DNA of 64,000 bases. Origin: Cycas panzhihuaensis. Lineage: Eukaryota > Cycadophyta. The stretch is taken from NCBI GenBank assembly GCA_023213395.1, contig CM041465.1, forward strand, positions 244,783,741 through 244,847,740, given 5' to 3'. Shown here piece by piece: positions 35,600 to 47,763 of the stretch. The translations under genes were made by a program, and so were the position numbers. Every line of letters begins with the position of its first letter. Position 1 is the stretch's first letter. The notes under the pieces were generated by a model, which saw only the letters and a program-made list of their open reading frames with translations, was not told the DNA's origin and did not search any database.

Positions 35600-36251
35600 C
35601 ATTTCAAATTAATCCTAAGATCAAGATTGCCCAAACAAACAATATATAAAATGAGCCCTTAGGAGAATGAGGAAGTAAATAAGCCAATGCAATAACTATT
35701 GCAGAAGGGTTTAAGAAGAGAGAGTATAAGCCCTTATGTTACACCTACACTCCTCACCCCAAAGAAGGATGGAACTTAAGGGATATATGTCAATTCAAGA
35801 ATATTATAATAAAGTATTAACTTCTTTTACCAATGATGGATGACATTATAGATATGCTCAAAGGAGTAACTTATTTTTTAAAGATTGATCTTCAAAGTGG
35901 ATATCATCAAATCTTCTTGTATAAGTGGCTATTTATGTTATTTGGACTTTTAGTCATGTTAAGTACCCTCATACAATTGATGAATGCAGCATTAGAACCA
36001 TATTTGGGTAAGTTCATGATTATATACTTTAATGATATGCTAGTGTTTGGCAAATCTAAGGAGGAGCATTTAAAACACTTATAGATGGCCTTTAATTTTC
36101 TCTAAAGGGACAAGTTATACGTGAACCCTAAAAAGAGCAATTTCATATAGAATCATCTAATGTATTTAGGTTTTGCACTGTCAATATATCTCAAAAAGGT
36201 GAGAGTGATAATTGAATGGCCAATTCCAACCATCATAATAAGGGTTAAGAG
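35600..36251 (+). pseudogene. Gypsy element 2 reverse transcriptase, cut off at its C-terminal end
   Basis: The open frame 35833-36084 reads MMDDIIDMLKGVTYFLKIDL, LQSGYHQI, LMNAALEPYLGKFMIIYFND and KSKEEHLKHL. The active site is YFND: the first Asp is Asn (codon 36031-36033). After a stop the frame goes on with NPKKSNF, MYLGFA and EWPIPT, and ends at RVKSF, where a LINE tail begins. The next expected block is not on this strand but on the minus strand at 44407. Confidence 0.9.
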
Positions 36252-36293
36252 TTTTTTTTTTTCTTTTGTAGGGGTTAGGAATAATGCTTTATT
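36252..36293 (-). other. LINE polyadenylation signal and A-rich tail
   Basis: Plus-strand T11-C-T4 (36252-36267) is an A tail on the minus strand. TTTATT at 36288-36293 is AATAAA, 20 bases before it, the right spacing for the end of a LINE transcript. Confidence 0.8.
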
Positions 36294-38299
36294 ATATAAA
36301 AAATATATATATACAACATGATACAACAAAAAATCTAGGGAGAAAACATCATCCCCACCATCCTATGGATGAGAATAAAAAGGATCAAACCTATAAAAAG
36401 GTATATGAAAAGGCTACATACCTAAATTAATCTACCTCCCAATCTCCTCTAATAAAGAGGTAATATTTGAACCCCAACCATCATCCCCCTTATTTGGGGG
36501 ATCCTCTCATAGTTTTTAGTCCTTACATATTATTGGATTAATAGTTATAAAGACAAGCATTTAAGTGGCATGTTCAATCATCATAGGGCTAGCTAGGCAA
36601 AGTGTTGAGTGTTGCTTCTACTAGGATAGGCTAGGATGGATGTGGCAAGGTCTACTTCTTACTCTAGGGCAACTTTAGTGTGGGTTGACTAACCTCAAAC
36701 TACTCTCATGGGATAACACTCTAGATATTATACATGGGCAATGCCTAAATGATTAATTAGCTTAAGTAGATAGCTAAGTTTAACCAAGCTCTTCTACACT
36801 TGGGCATTAATATATAAGATACATAATTAAATTATCATTAGAAACACATCAACTAGGAAGGTGTATGTGGGTGCTTTTTGTTAAAAACCTATATTATTTC
36901 TAATTTTTCAAATGGAGTAAAGCACTTTTATTCTCAACATTCCCCAAGTTAAGTGTAGGGAAGAGGGGAGGAATTTGATGTTTAAAAATAGGGTTATATT
37001 CTAGTTAATCATAATAAAGGTGGGAGGTAAGAGGAAATGGATAACAAGGTACCATGCTAAGTTGGCAAAGGAACACCACCAAAATAAGAATAGTGGGATT
37101 TCTCTCTATTTATAAAACATGCATGCCACATCGACATGACCCATTTTGGGTAATTGGTCTTTGACTACAAAGCCTTTGTAAAGAAGAGACTAGGCACAAA
37201 AAAGCTTCTTTGATTCCACTAATGCTTGTCTAAGTCTTTTAAACTACCACTTCTACATTAATTCACCATAGTTAACTTTGTAGATGGTATTAAGACTACT
37301 AGTTATCCCATCATTAGCTATGAGGTGCCTATATGCATGTGAGTCTATAAACCTTTTGGATGGCTTTAAGTGGTTCTAGGCTCATTTATGCCATCAATTA
37401 TTGCACCTAGTCATGGCTAGTTTTAGGATTAACTTCATTGTAAGATAATCATAGATCTCCTTGATGATATACTTGTTAGAGATTTTAAGGTTGAGTTCTT
37501 GCTAATATCTAGGCATGTCTTCTACCATATTTAAGTCTTATCATATAATTGCCCTACTTTAGCAAGCCCCCTTTTAGATAATCAAATAGCTCCAAATCAT
37601 TAAATTTACTCTAGGCATTTATGATCTTATTTTAATAGTTGAGACCATCAAATTAAGTGATTTGAGAAATATAAATCTTTATATGGTTCATTTCTTCTTT
37701 AGCTTAGTAATGCTTTACAACTTTCCCAACTCAACTAAATCAATTTGAAAGGGGTGAACCTACAACCTTGACTTGTATTAGTGTAATTAGAGTGTCATGA
37801 ATGGTTAGCATAATTTTTTTGTTATTATCAAATAGCCTAAATTGTGTTATATTATGCTTGATGAGGATTTTCTAGGGATCTTCCCCATTGATGACCTTAA
37901 TTAGCCACTTGATGCACAAAGCTTGACCTTGGAGTTTGATATTAATTAGTCTGAAGTCCCCCTGACATTTAGGTTTACAGGAAAATTGCTAGTTAACTCC
38001 ATAAAATGCTTTTTATTCCCTTTAAGGTTTGGCCACATATAAGCTTTATGTAACCTAATAAGCCTATAGTAGATTGTATTTAAGGGCACCTAGCATGGAG
38101 AGTAATATACATGAGTGATAGTGAAGATATTATAGTAGTCTTGAAACTTACTTACCAAAGATAAATATTTGGATGACTATGAGTTGAGCCTTTTTTAGTT
38201 CTCCTAAGCATATACTCCCACATCTCCATAAGAGATACACTAAACCTAAAAGGAATGCTAAGGAATCTAAAGAACTCATTGGTTATAATCCATTTCTAA

Positions 38300-39400
38300 T
38301 TAAAGGAAACAAGCTAATTAGCTAGATCTCTTATATATTGTAAATAATAATATGTTTTCTTCTAATTTATGTTGGAACTAAAGGCTTCATATAAGACATC
38401 CACTGCCTTAAGGGCCTACTCCATAGATTAAGGCTCTACCTTGCTAGTAAGAAAAGAGTCATTAATGAAGTGTCTATTGATTAATTATTTATCTTTACCT
38501 AGTAGGCTAATACCCCTAGGTAAACCAATATTGAATTTATCTTAGAGCAAGTAACCCAAAGCATTAGTAATTAACACATATAAAGAAGGGGCAAGAGGAC
38601 AACCTTGTTATGTTTATTTTTATAGATGGATTGGCTAAGAAGGTGCCCCATTAATTAGAATTATAGTTGAGGCATCTTTAAAGAGAATTTATACCATCCA
38701 TATGAGCCTATCACCAAAGCTCAAGGCCCTGATTATGTCTAGGATATAACTACACTCGACTTAGTCATTTGATTTATCAAAGTCTCATCTCATAAATAGT
38801 GTGTCTTGCCTAGTGGATCTGTCCCACTCTATTCCTTCACCTATGCCAATTATGTTGTCTAAAATAAATCTCCATTTATTAAAATTAGTTTGCTTTAGGT
38901 GGATAATATCTACCAACTGATGTTTAATTCTAATTACTAAAGTTATAGCTAGGATCTTATAAGTTATATTTAGAAGGGTAATAGACCTCTAACTACAAAT
39001 GGATTATTAGTCACCACCTTTTAGGATGAGCTTGATGGAACCTTGATTGATAATCCCCTCAAGAGATATTATTTGCAAGACCTCTTGGTATACTTTTAAA
39101 AGGATCAAGCTTATGAAGTCCCATGTGGCTTTATAGAATTTACATGGGAACCATTAAATGTTAAGGATTTGCCATTAGCCATCACATGGACAATTTCAAT
39201 TAAATTTTCTAACCTAATTATGGCATCATAATTAATTGTCTAAGTGTTTGTCACCTTCTTAGGGATCATAGTTAAGCACTTTTGTCTTGTAATCTTTGAT
39301 TCCACTTACCTCACTTAGGCTTTGAATAGTTATATATAGTGGTTGACAAGCTCCTCTATTATGGTTGGTATGTATGCTACCCTTACATTCTTAGTCTTCA
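38300..39400 (-). pseudogene. LINE reverse transcriptase domain, decayed
   Basis: Minus-strand blocks: DFDKSND (motif A), YILDIIRALSFGDR, DASTIILINGAPS, QGCPLAPSLYVL (motif B) and RHFINDSFL. The catalytic box normally FADD reads FIND, with Asn for the first Asp (codon 38461-38463). Several stops. Confidence 0.87.
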
Positions 39401-39899
39401 AGGCTAGAATTTTTTCCTTATTTTATTTACTTTTAATAGTTTAGAAAAAAAAAAAATTGAACACTTATGTCCATCTTTTAACCAATGCAATCTACCCCAA
39501 ATTTTGGCCCCTTTGGATTTTCTTATCTTAGAGCTCTTGAGAGCTTATGAGACTTTAGTTATTACTTTTTAGATGTGCTCATCAAATGGGTTGTCCTCAA
39601 GCTTTTATCTTAGAACAACTAGCTTATTAGAGTTAAGTCTATCTAATCTTCTCCTGATATAAGCCACTTGCTTTCCATAACCTCTTAAAAAGGATGTAGC
39701 ATGTGCCACCACTTCTTTCCATTAGGTGATCCATCCCTTATCCCCTAAAGGTATTAAGCTAAGATATGAAACTTATTTGATACTTGATAAACATAATTTA
39801 AATTTAAGATAGGAGATATTTAATTTGAAGACCAAATGATTCAAGATTGACTTGGTCTCCCCTAAGTAATACTAAATGTAATAGGGTGATGATCCAATA

Positions 39900-40606
39900 G
39901 TAGGATATCATTAAGGACTTTAACAAGCCTGAAGTAGTGTTATGAGATTTTAAAGAAATCATTATATGAGACCATAGCCTTATTAAGCTTTGCTAGAATC
40001 CCTCCCTTCTTAGGTCTAATATTAAGTGACATAAACCATGGATCATGTCCCTTACCTTTCCTGAATATATTTAGATCATATAGGCTAAATTTATTTTTGA
40101 AAGATAAATAGCCATATCATTCCTTTTGGTGCCACCTAAAAGGTCTTCCTTCAACCCTATCAAAGGTTGCTTCTATTATATTGAAATCTTTATAGATAAT
40201 CCACATAACATTTAGTAAGTTCAAGATGAGACAACATGAGAGTGTGGCCTTATCTTTGGGTGGATTAGGCATATAAATATTGAGAATTCCTAGTAGTTTA
40301 TTCTCAAGCCTTATAATAACCCAAGCACAATATTTTTGGGGATATGAGTTATGAATAACCACAATCTTATCTTAGTATGCCTTAAGAAGAAGAAGAATGC
40401 CACCTTGCCCTTCATTATGGAATGTGTTAAAAGATAAGGCATCATTCCAAATATATATAGCTACAAACTTAAGATATTACCAAAACACTTAATTCCTACA
40501 GATATTGTATGTCAATGTCTGTAAAATCACTACAAAACTTTTTGATCACCATCCTTCTAAACTAGTGAGATAGTCCCCTCATATTCTAATTAATAATATT
40601 CATCAT
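39900..40606 (-). pseudogene. LINE endonuclease domain, decayed
   Basis: The open frame 40362-40117 reads CAWVIIRLENKLLGILNIYM, then IIYKDFNIIEATFDRVEGR, matching the APE-type endonuclease of L1 elements (GDFN and E..D blocks). It starts from MMNIIN.NMRGL near 40606. Tyr-Lys replaces the Gly before DFN. Confidence 0.87.
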
Positions 40607-41900
40607 GATAATCCTCTATCTCCATATTGCATCCCTCCTCATTAGGTCTATCTATCTTTTAAGAGGGAAAATTTATTAGACTTTAGTGAACTATTAGAGG
40701 ATTTAGGGCACTTAATAATGGGGTTAAAAAAATTCTTACTCAATACCTCCTTCTTCTCTTCCTTTACCCTTCCTTGACCCTTAGAGTCTTGAGTATATCA
40801 AATGGGAGACTAGTTTTAGGGTGACAAGTGGTGGCTTAATAAATGATTATTCAACCATCTTACCCTTGACCTTCTTAGAGGTTGAGTTTGACACTTTTTC
40901 TTTTCCTCTAACTTGGCCTAGACTTGAGTCTTAACATGCTACTTCTTTAGCTTGGAAAGTTTATTTATAACTATTTTGCTATGGACCTTAACCCCTCCAT
41001 TATAACATTTAACTAATAACTGGGGATTTTTTAGCTTGTCTAGACTATATGGTTAAATGGGTTTATTCAAAGGGAAATCCTATATCCTATACTCCTAGAA
41101 GTGATATTTAAAGCATGAGTTAGGGATATTCATATAAATAACTTTTTATTTTAACATCGTATCTCCGTGCTAGATTTAAATATACTCAAGAAAATTATTT
41201 TGATAGATCTACCCTTATATAAGCTTTAATATTTGGCTTAGGTAAGAATTCCCCATGAGGCTCTAAAGATACAAAATCCCTTAGGGGCTTAGATAATTCT
41301 TTTACAAATGGTTAATAATACATAAGAAAGCCTAAGAACTCAATTAATATAAGGAATTCAAATGCCATGTCTTGATTAATAGAGAAGTTAATATCTTAGT
41401 GGTTAAAAATCACCAAGTTCCTTTTCTACATCCATGGACCTCTACATAACACTTGTTACAAGGCTTCTTAGGACTATAAAAATAAATCTTAAAAAAAAAA
41501 AGACTTCAGGTAAATTCTAGATAGAGATTATCTTCCATTGAAAGATTTATATGGTACACTTGGCCTATTACTAATAACCACCTCTAGAGGGGTTCGATCA
41601 ATAAAGTATGATATTAACATATAAGAATAAACATTATTTAATGCATGAGAAATAATACTAATATTCAAGGAAATTGCATGTAGACCTAACTTATCTTATC
41701 AAATACTTTAGAATGAATTTCCTCATGCATCTAGAGGATATTCTCCCCCTACAAACTAAATAAAGAAGATGATAGAGGTCTAGCATGGTGCTCTTAGACT
41801 GCTATAGAGAAAAAATAATTATTTCTTAAGATATCCATATTGGCACCTAGTTATGTAATAGGTTGAGTTAACAAACTAATGCAAACAGTATGATAGTACC
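40607..41900. other. Unresolved; possible LINE ORF1
   Basis: On the minus strand some short protein-like blocks (MDVEKELGDF and similar) lie upstream of LINE ORF2, where ORF1 would be, but no zinc knuckle or clear family block is visible. Confidence 0.35.
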
Positions 41901-42384
41901 CCATAGGTCTACTAAATGTAAGGCATATGAGAATGATTACCAAGAATAAATCACACATATAGGAAATTTAATACATGGCTCTATTATAGGATATGACTAT
42001 CCCACTTTTGCTCACACATAAAATGGAAGATGGAGAAACAAGTAGGAAAAAGTAATACTTATATTATTAAGAGAAATTAATTACAAAATTGAAGGACACC
42101 AAAGAGAACAAGTGGATAGTAAATAAAACTAAAGAGTATTGAAGTACTAATCTCTCAAGAAAAAAAATGATTATACCACAACCTTCCTTTATAAGTCATG
42201 ACCCTTAAATAGATAAAAGAGAACCTTTTTCCTATAATTGTATTGGTAGGCCAAGTGGCCTTATATTTCATTGGTGGCTTTAATGGACTACACACAAAAG
42301 TTAATGATTAACACTTAACATCTTAGTACCTTAACCTTGAGTAGTAGTATCCTGGTTCCACTAGCCACATGTGGTTATGTAATA
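41900..42384 (-). repeat. 3' LTR portion of the inverted gypsy half
   Basis: Starts next to the PPT (minus strand tattacataac, probably from TGTTACA...), has a TTATAAAGG TATA-like box near 42195, and continues to an undefined end. A stretch in it resembles the presumed 5' LTR at 33520-33610 read in the other direction. Confidence 0.55.
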
Positions 42385-42387
42385 TAT

Positions 42388-42400
42388 CCCCTCCCTTTAT
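42388..42400 (-). other. Polypurine tract of the inverted gypsy half
   Basis: Minus strand ATAAAGGGAGGGG directly upstream of the presumed 3' LTR and downstream of the integrase end, as required for plus-strand priming. Confidence 0.75.
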
Positions 42401-42429
42401 ATGCCGAGTCTCCAAAGTAAAGGAATTAT

Positions 42430-43890
42430 GGATGCTGCTTGATAAAATTTATTGATTCTCAAGTCACCTCATTCACAATTGACCCACTATACCAAATACT
42501 TAGTAATTATCTTATTTTAAAGGAGGCATTGTATGTTAACCAAGATACATTCATGGGGAATAATGAGAATTTGCACTTTATTAAGGATGGGAAGGATTAT
42601 TTGTGGGGTCGTGCCATTACTAAGGTATTTCTTAAGGTAGGAAACTCGGAAGAGATTATGAATCTTAGTATTGGGTGGGAGTTCCAAAGCATATGCTACT
42701 TCCCCAACATATTAGACGACTTTATAAGGGCTATAGTAGTGAGGAATAAGCTTGTGGTTCTTATTATGTTTGAGTGATTATTGTTTATATGGTTAAAGGT
42801 GTAGGAATACAAGATCACTAATGTTAAAGGGGCGATTCAAATGGTGGTAGTCTACTAATTGCTTTATTTAATTCTAGGATACAACTAGGTTTTGCTTAAA
42901 GATATTTAGAATTTAGTCCATATATTATAATTTTTGTTATACTATTATAATGTAAAAGATAGTTACTAATATATAATGAGATGGTGGTAGGCACCCATAA
43001 TGTGCCATAAATGGGGACATCCCTATAGTTGAGTGGTTAGAGGAATTATACTAATATTTTGTTAGGGCTAGCCATGAGGACCATCTTGTCTAGTATTCAG
43101 AAGCATAATAAGTAAGTTTTTAATGTTTTGTTAAGAACTTCTATTTGGTCATCCATTTGGGGATGATAGGTAGAACTCATATTAAGTGATATACCTTTGG
43201 CTCAAAAGAGCTCTTGTTAAAAGGAGTTAGTGAATTTTGGATCTTAGTTATATATTATGGTTGATGAAAAGCCATGTAAACAAAATATCATTTAAAGATG
43301 ATGATCTATGATGCTCAATACTTTATATGAAGTGTAGATTGGCAAAAAGTATACATATTTTATCAAGCACTTAATAACCACTAATATAAATTCATACCCG
43401 ATAGATAGAGAGAGACCCATAACAAAGTCCATGGTAATATTTTATCACTTTCCTTATGGAATATGGAGTGGTTATAATATACATAGTTAGGATTTGGTAT
43501 CAACTTTATTACATTGACATATATCATATTCTAAAATAAATGTTAAACTAGATAATTTTATGTATGGCCATAAGAAGTCAAAACAAATTCGTCAGTAGTT
43601 TTTGTTGAATTCAGAATTGCCACCTAATGGAGTAGAGTGGTATTTTACTAAGATTTGAGTAATAAATTTAGAAGTTGGTTCGATGAATATATGGTTTCTA
43701 TATAGAAGGAGATTGTTTTAGATGGACCAATTTTTTTGAGTATGAACTTTATTAGCTTATTTATCATAATCTAATTAGGACTAGTTTTCTCGAGCCAAGT
43801 CTTGTGCTCATATAGGATATGGAGTGGAGATGGTATGGATGGAGGATTCATGTAAAGGAATGAAAGACAAGTCAATTGGAAGGTAGGAAA
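42430..43890 (-). pseudogene. Gypsy integrase with chromodomain-like tail, decayed (inverted half)
   Basis: Minus-strand blocks in order: DFVMGLSLSIGYEFILVV (first Asp region), PKFTNSF, STYHPQMDDQIEVLN (catalytic Glu block), NHSTIGMSPFMAHYG, then YSPYKVV...GEVAYALELPP (GPY/F module). The end, ILVNIQCLL...ITKYLV, fits a chromodomain, which marks chromoviruses. Stops are frequent. A 112-codon plus-strand frame across 42439-42777 is an antisense shadow of this domain. Confidence 0.88.
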
Positions 43891-43929
43891 AAGTATTTAT
43901 TACTATATTATCTTGGATTTTCTTATAAG

Positions 43930-44407
43930 TGATTATGAAATTGAAAACTTATAGGTGCTCCACTCATTTGATCTATTTATTAAATATAATTAGTTAGTCT
44001 AATAGGTGATGGAGACTATGGTCATCGATTAGGATGGTGAACTTTAATCCAATGAGATATTATTGTCATTTCTCAATAGCATGGAGAATGGCCTCCATTT
44101 CTTTTTGGTACGTAGATAACCTATATACATGGTCTTTAAGTTTTTAACTTTCAAAAATAATAAGGTGTAGGTTTTACATAAGGACTGCACTTAAGCCAAA
44201 ACCTAATGTATCACATTTTAGTTAGAAAGGTTAGGAGAAGTTTGATATGGTAAAGTCTAGAGTAAAGGACATTACTTCTTTGAGATAAATAAAGGCATAA
44301 TTATTATTTAGTGACTATTAGAAAGAATCTTTCTAGAGTGAATTGGTTAACGGTGTCGTTAAGGTTGTATAATTATGAATGAACTACCTATAGAATCTTA
44401 TGAGTCT
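43930..44407 (-). pseudogene. Gypsy RNase H with end of RT connection, decayed (inverted half)
   Basis: Starts abruptly at RLIRFYR...FIHNYTTLTTPLT, the block that follows the RT thumb, then EVMSFTLDF, LGFGLSAVLM, SYLRT-like and MEAI-like blocks in shifted frames. Nothing of RT precedes it on this strand. It begins within a few codons of where the plus-strand RT at 36251 stops. Confidence 0.87.
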
Positions 44408-46874
44408 ATTTCCCAGCTCCCAGGAATGACATCAATATGATAACATAAATAAGTATATATATGCATCTCCATCTCATCTCCTATCACATTTGTTATGATA
44501 TTTTACTGTATGTGATGTATAATTGATTGTTAGACATATGCTTGCCTTACTTGCTTGGTTTACCTATGCCTTCTTGCATGTTGATGACGACCATGACTCT
44601 GATCTAGTGGCCTTATAGCCTCCTTATCAACCTGTTGGTTGTAAAGGGAACCTCTCCACATACCTACAACTCCCTCTTTTGGCTCATTCTTGTTCTTTTG
44701 GTATTGTTTCTCCTACATGGTTACCGGTTCCCCTTTACTTTAGGTCTTGAGACTAGCTTTTGGGAATTTAGTGGCCTTAGGACAAGGTTTTAGGCCCCCT
44801 TTTTGCAATCTATTGCTGCACTGCTACCATTTTTGGTACAAAAGGTAATAATATAGAGTTATTTGTAGTACTATAAAATTATCTGCGGTATAATTGTTAC
44901 ACCTCCCCACCACTACCCCAATGGCTAAATGACTCTTTTGCTACCTTGTTTAGTGGGCTTGGGGTACCACATCAACCTAAACCAACTCGTCATGCCTTAA
45001 GGAATATAATTGGGCCTCTAACTTCATTGTTTATTTTTTTTTTTTAAGATTTGAATCTCCTCCACCTTGGCACTATTTATTGTTTTGGGTGATGGTTTCT
45101 CCACCTTGTGGGCATGAAATCACCATCCTTTCACCTTGTTTTTTTCTATAAAAACCCTTCAATTTAAGGGTAAAGACATAATACATCTTCCATACTAAAA
45201 TTCTACTAAAGCTTTGCCACAATAACCCTTCTACTTTAGACACAAATTACATGCTTTGGGAGTCAAGGTGAAGAAGTGGAGATCAACCCTAATATAAACA
45301 AAGGAGTATTGGAGAGCATTACATTGGGTGGCTATCACTACCTTCTGTTTCTTGGCCATCAGGAATGGCCATGAGCGATATCTCACAGGTAAGGTCAGGT
45401 ATTATTCTATCATCTCCATCTTATTTAAATTTCTTTACATTGATAAGTTTAGGATAAGATTATGGAGTGATGTTGCATTTAGTATGGTTGTTTAATAGTC
45501 TGATGCATCTACTTGCCACCCTTTACTTGTGCTTGTATCCCAACCTATAACGATCGAGATTGTGGTCCTAATGGCATTACATAGCATCCAAGCACACCCT
45601 CCTAGGTCCTATGGGTACCCGTGAACCTCTGTAGCTCATCTTTCTTTATTCCTAACTTGTTGCATAACTTCTTTAGCTCATGTTTCAGGTCTTTGTGCTT
45701 GCTGACTCCCTTTTACGATGACTTTTGCACTTGAGTCATGGCTTTTTATGCATCATTGCCCTTTTTTCATTTTCTTTTCTCTCCTTAGGGAACTCCATTT
45801 ACCATTTGAATCCCCCAAGATGCTGCAACAACTCTTTTGGCCCTTTGTTGACTGTTCCTTTACCCTTTTTTGCACTATTTTATGTTATTTTATTTTATTA
45901 TTTTCTTTTTTTTCTCCTGTCTGTCTTTGCCCCATGTCAAAATTTGTGGCACTGCATTAAACTTTGTGGTACCATAAATATTATTGCAATGTAACTGTTC
46001 ATAAATAGATGCGGTTAGAAAATGGTTAAATTTATATTTATTACAAATTTAACATGTGGCTAGCACATCATTCCCACCCAAATTGGGGCCCAACATCTTT
46101 GAAACACTCTTTAAGACATAAAACTAAAAATTTAAATTCATTTGGGGATCTAACAGTAAAAAATTGTCTATGATTTTGCTCTCTTTTCCTCTCATCTTCT
46201 TGCTCCTCTTGCTCCTAGCTTAGATTCATGTAAAAACTTAACTAGCATGTCTAAAAATAGGGAGATCAAGGGTTATCTCAACTGGATTACTTTCATCTCA
46301 AGCCCAACAAGGCAACTACATTGATTTTCTTGGACTTAAGGCTCTCCTTCTCTTAAAAAGAGGCCAACTTCATAAAGAAAGGAGAGTTTTAGTTACCATT
46401 CTTCTTGATTATGAGGTAACTTTAAACTTGTATAGGTTTTTATGGTTGAAAACATGCTTCTTTTTTCTGTTCTTCTTTGAATGTGCCTTATTTCATTTTG
46501 TTGCATCTCTTAGCATATGTTTAGCATATATATTGCTCTATTTTGCTAAGTAAGGAGAGGCAAAACCTCTCATTTCCTCTTGCTATTATTGTTCCATATT
46601 AGGGTTTCCACTACCCAATGGTAGGACGTGTCTTGGGATCCTCTTAAGAAGGCAAGGGAAGGATAAACAACTAGAGTTCTAACCCCTAATGCCACTTCCT
46701 CTAGGGCGACCCCCACTTCTCAAGCTTTCCTTGCAGCATACCCACTATATACGCTAGTGCATCCCGTAGGGTGTGACCCTTTCAACATTTGCAATGTTTG
46801 CAACACTTACTTCATTGTCAGCACATTCACATCTTGCCTTACTAGCAACTCCTACTATTTCTATAACGTCTTCT

Positions 46875-46982
46875 ACAACATCTGTAGCTTTTACAATATT
46901 TACAACTTTTACAATATTTGTAGCTTTTACAACATTTATAGTTTTTACAACATTTATAGTTTTTACAACATTAATAGCTTAT
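46875..46982. repeat. 18-bp minisatellite, six units
   Basis: Six consecutive 18-bp units of the form acaa(t/c)at(t)t.tag.tttt in perfect phase. Because 18 is a multiple of three, the plus frame reads as a hexapeptide repeat (FYNIYS type), but nothing suggests it is translated. Confidence 0.92.
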
Positions 46983-47645
46983 TTAAATCCTTACACTTAT
47001 TTTACCTAGATCATTCGTTGCCGTCCAACTCACCTACATGGCACTTAGTTATCTAAGAGGTGCCTTCATCCATAGTAGTTAGCCATCCTGAGGCTACCTC
47101 TCTCTTTCTCCTAATCTCCCCTTCTCTTCATGGTTGCATGGAAACATTAATGTGTAAGAGGAAGGAAACATATTATTGATTATTATTATTTTCTTACCAT
47201 TATATAAAGTAAACTTTTATTCTCACTCTTGATGAGGCACACACACATATGCATACCTATATATGCATATGTTTATTGCTTGTGAGGGTTTGCTTGTGTT
47301 CACTATAGTGTAAGATCAGTTATCCTCTCATGCAAGTGAAGTGTTATCATGGCAAAGAGGTATCTCTCTATCTCTCTTTGTCTCTCTCTCTTCTGAACTT
47401 ACTTTTTTTAGTTCTATCATTTCATTTTGCTTTCATTTTTATTACTTTAAAGTATTTTGGGGAAGGTAAGGAATCCCCTCCCAAGCTTCACCTATGACAC
47501 CCACTACAGTAAGGGAAGCAAGGTTATCTATAAGGAGGACATGAAGAGAAGGGTCATGCTACTCCTCCAACTGATGTGTTTCTAGGTGCATTTCATCCAA
47601 CCCTTCTTCTTTCTACTCCTTTACCCTTTATCCTCGAAAGGAAAT

Positions 47646-47721
47646 ATATATATATATATATATACATATAAATAGAAATTTTCTTTTTATACATTTGCAC
47701 TTGTAGGAGAAGAAAAAGGAA

Positions 47722-47761
<40 letters not shown>
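47646..47761. repeat. Two (TA)n microsatellites
   Basis: TA runs at about 47646-47664 and 47724-47760, separated by 60 bp. Confidence 0.92.

Positions 47762-47763
<2 letters not shown>

Larger units (their letters stand above)
36252..40606 (-). mobile_element. LINE (L1-type non-LTR retrotransposon), decayed
   Basis: On the minus strand an ORF2-like region starts near 40606 (Met, then NMRGL like the endonuclease entry). It contains endonuclease and RT domains, a zinc-finger-like C-terminal region, an AATAAA signal (36288-36293) and an A-rich tail (36267-36252). The 5' end is not defined; ORF1 may lie in 40607-41600. All frames are broken. The tail sits exactly at the point where the gypsy RT is cut. 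No target duplication was found. Confidence 0.85.

Noticed and set aside
42439-42777. 112-codon open frame on the plus strand
   Set aside because: The minus strand of the same bases reads the GPY/F module and chromodomain-like end of a gypsy integrase, so this frame is an antisense shadow.
46757-47056. Repeat protein with FYNIYS units
   Set aside because: It is the in-frame reading of an 18-bp minisatellite, with a second open frame over the same bases and no homologous context.
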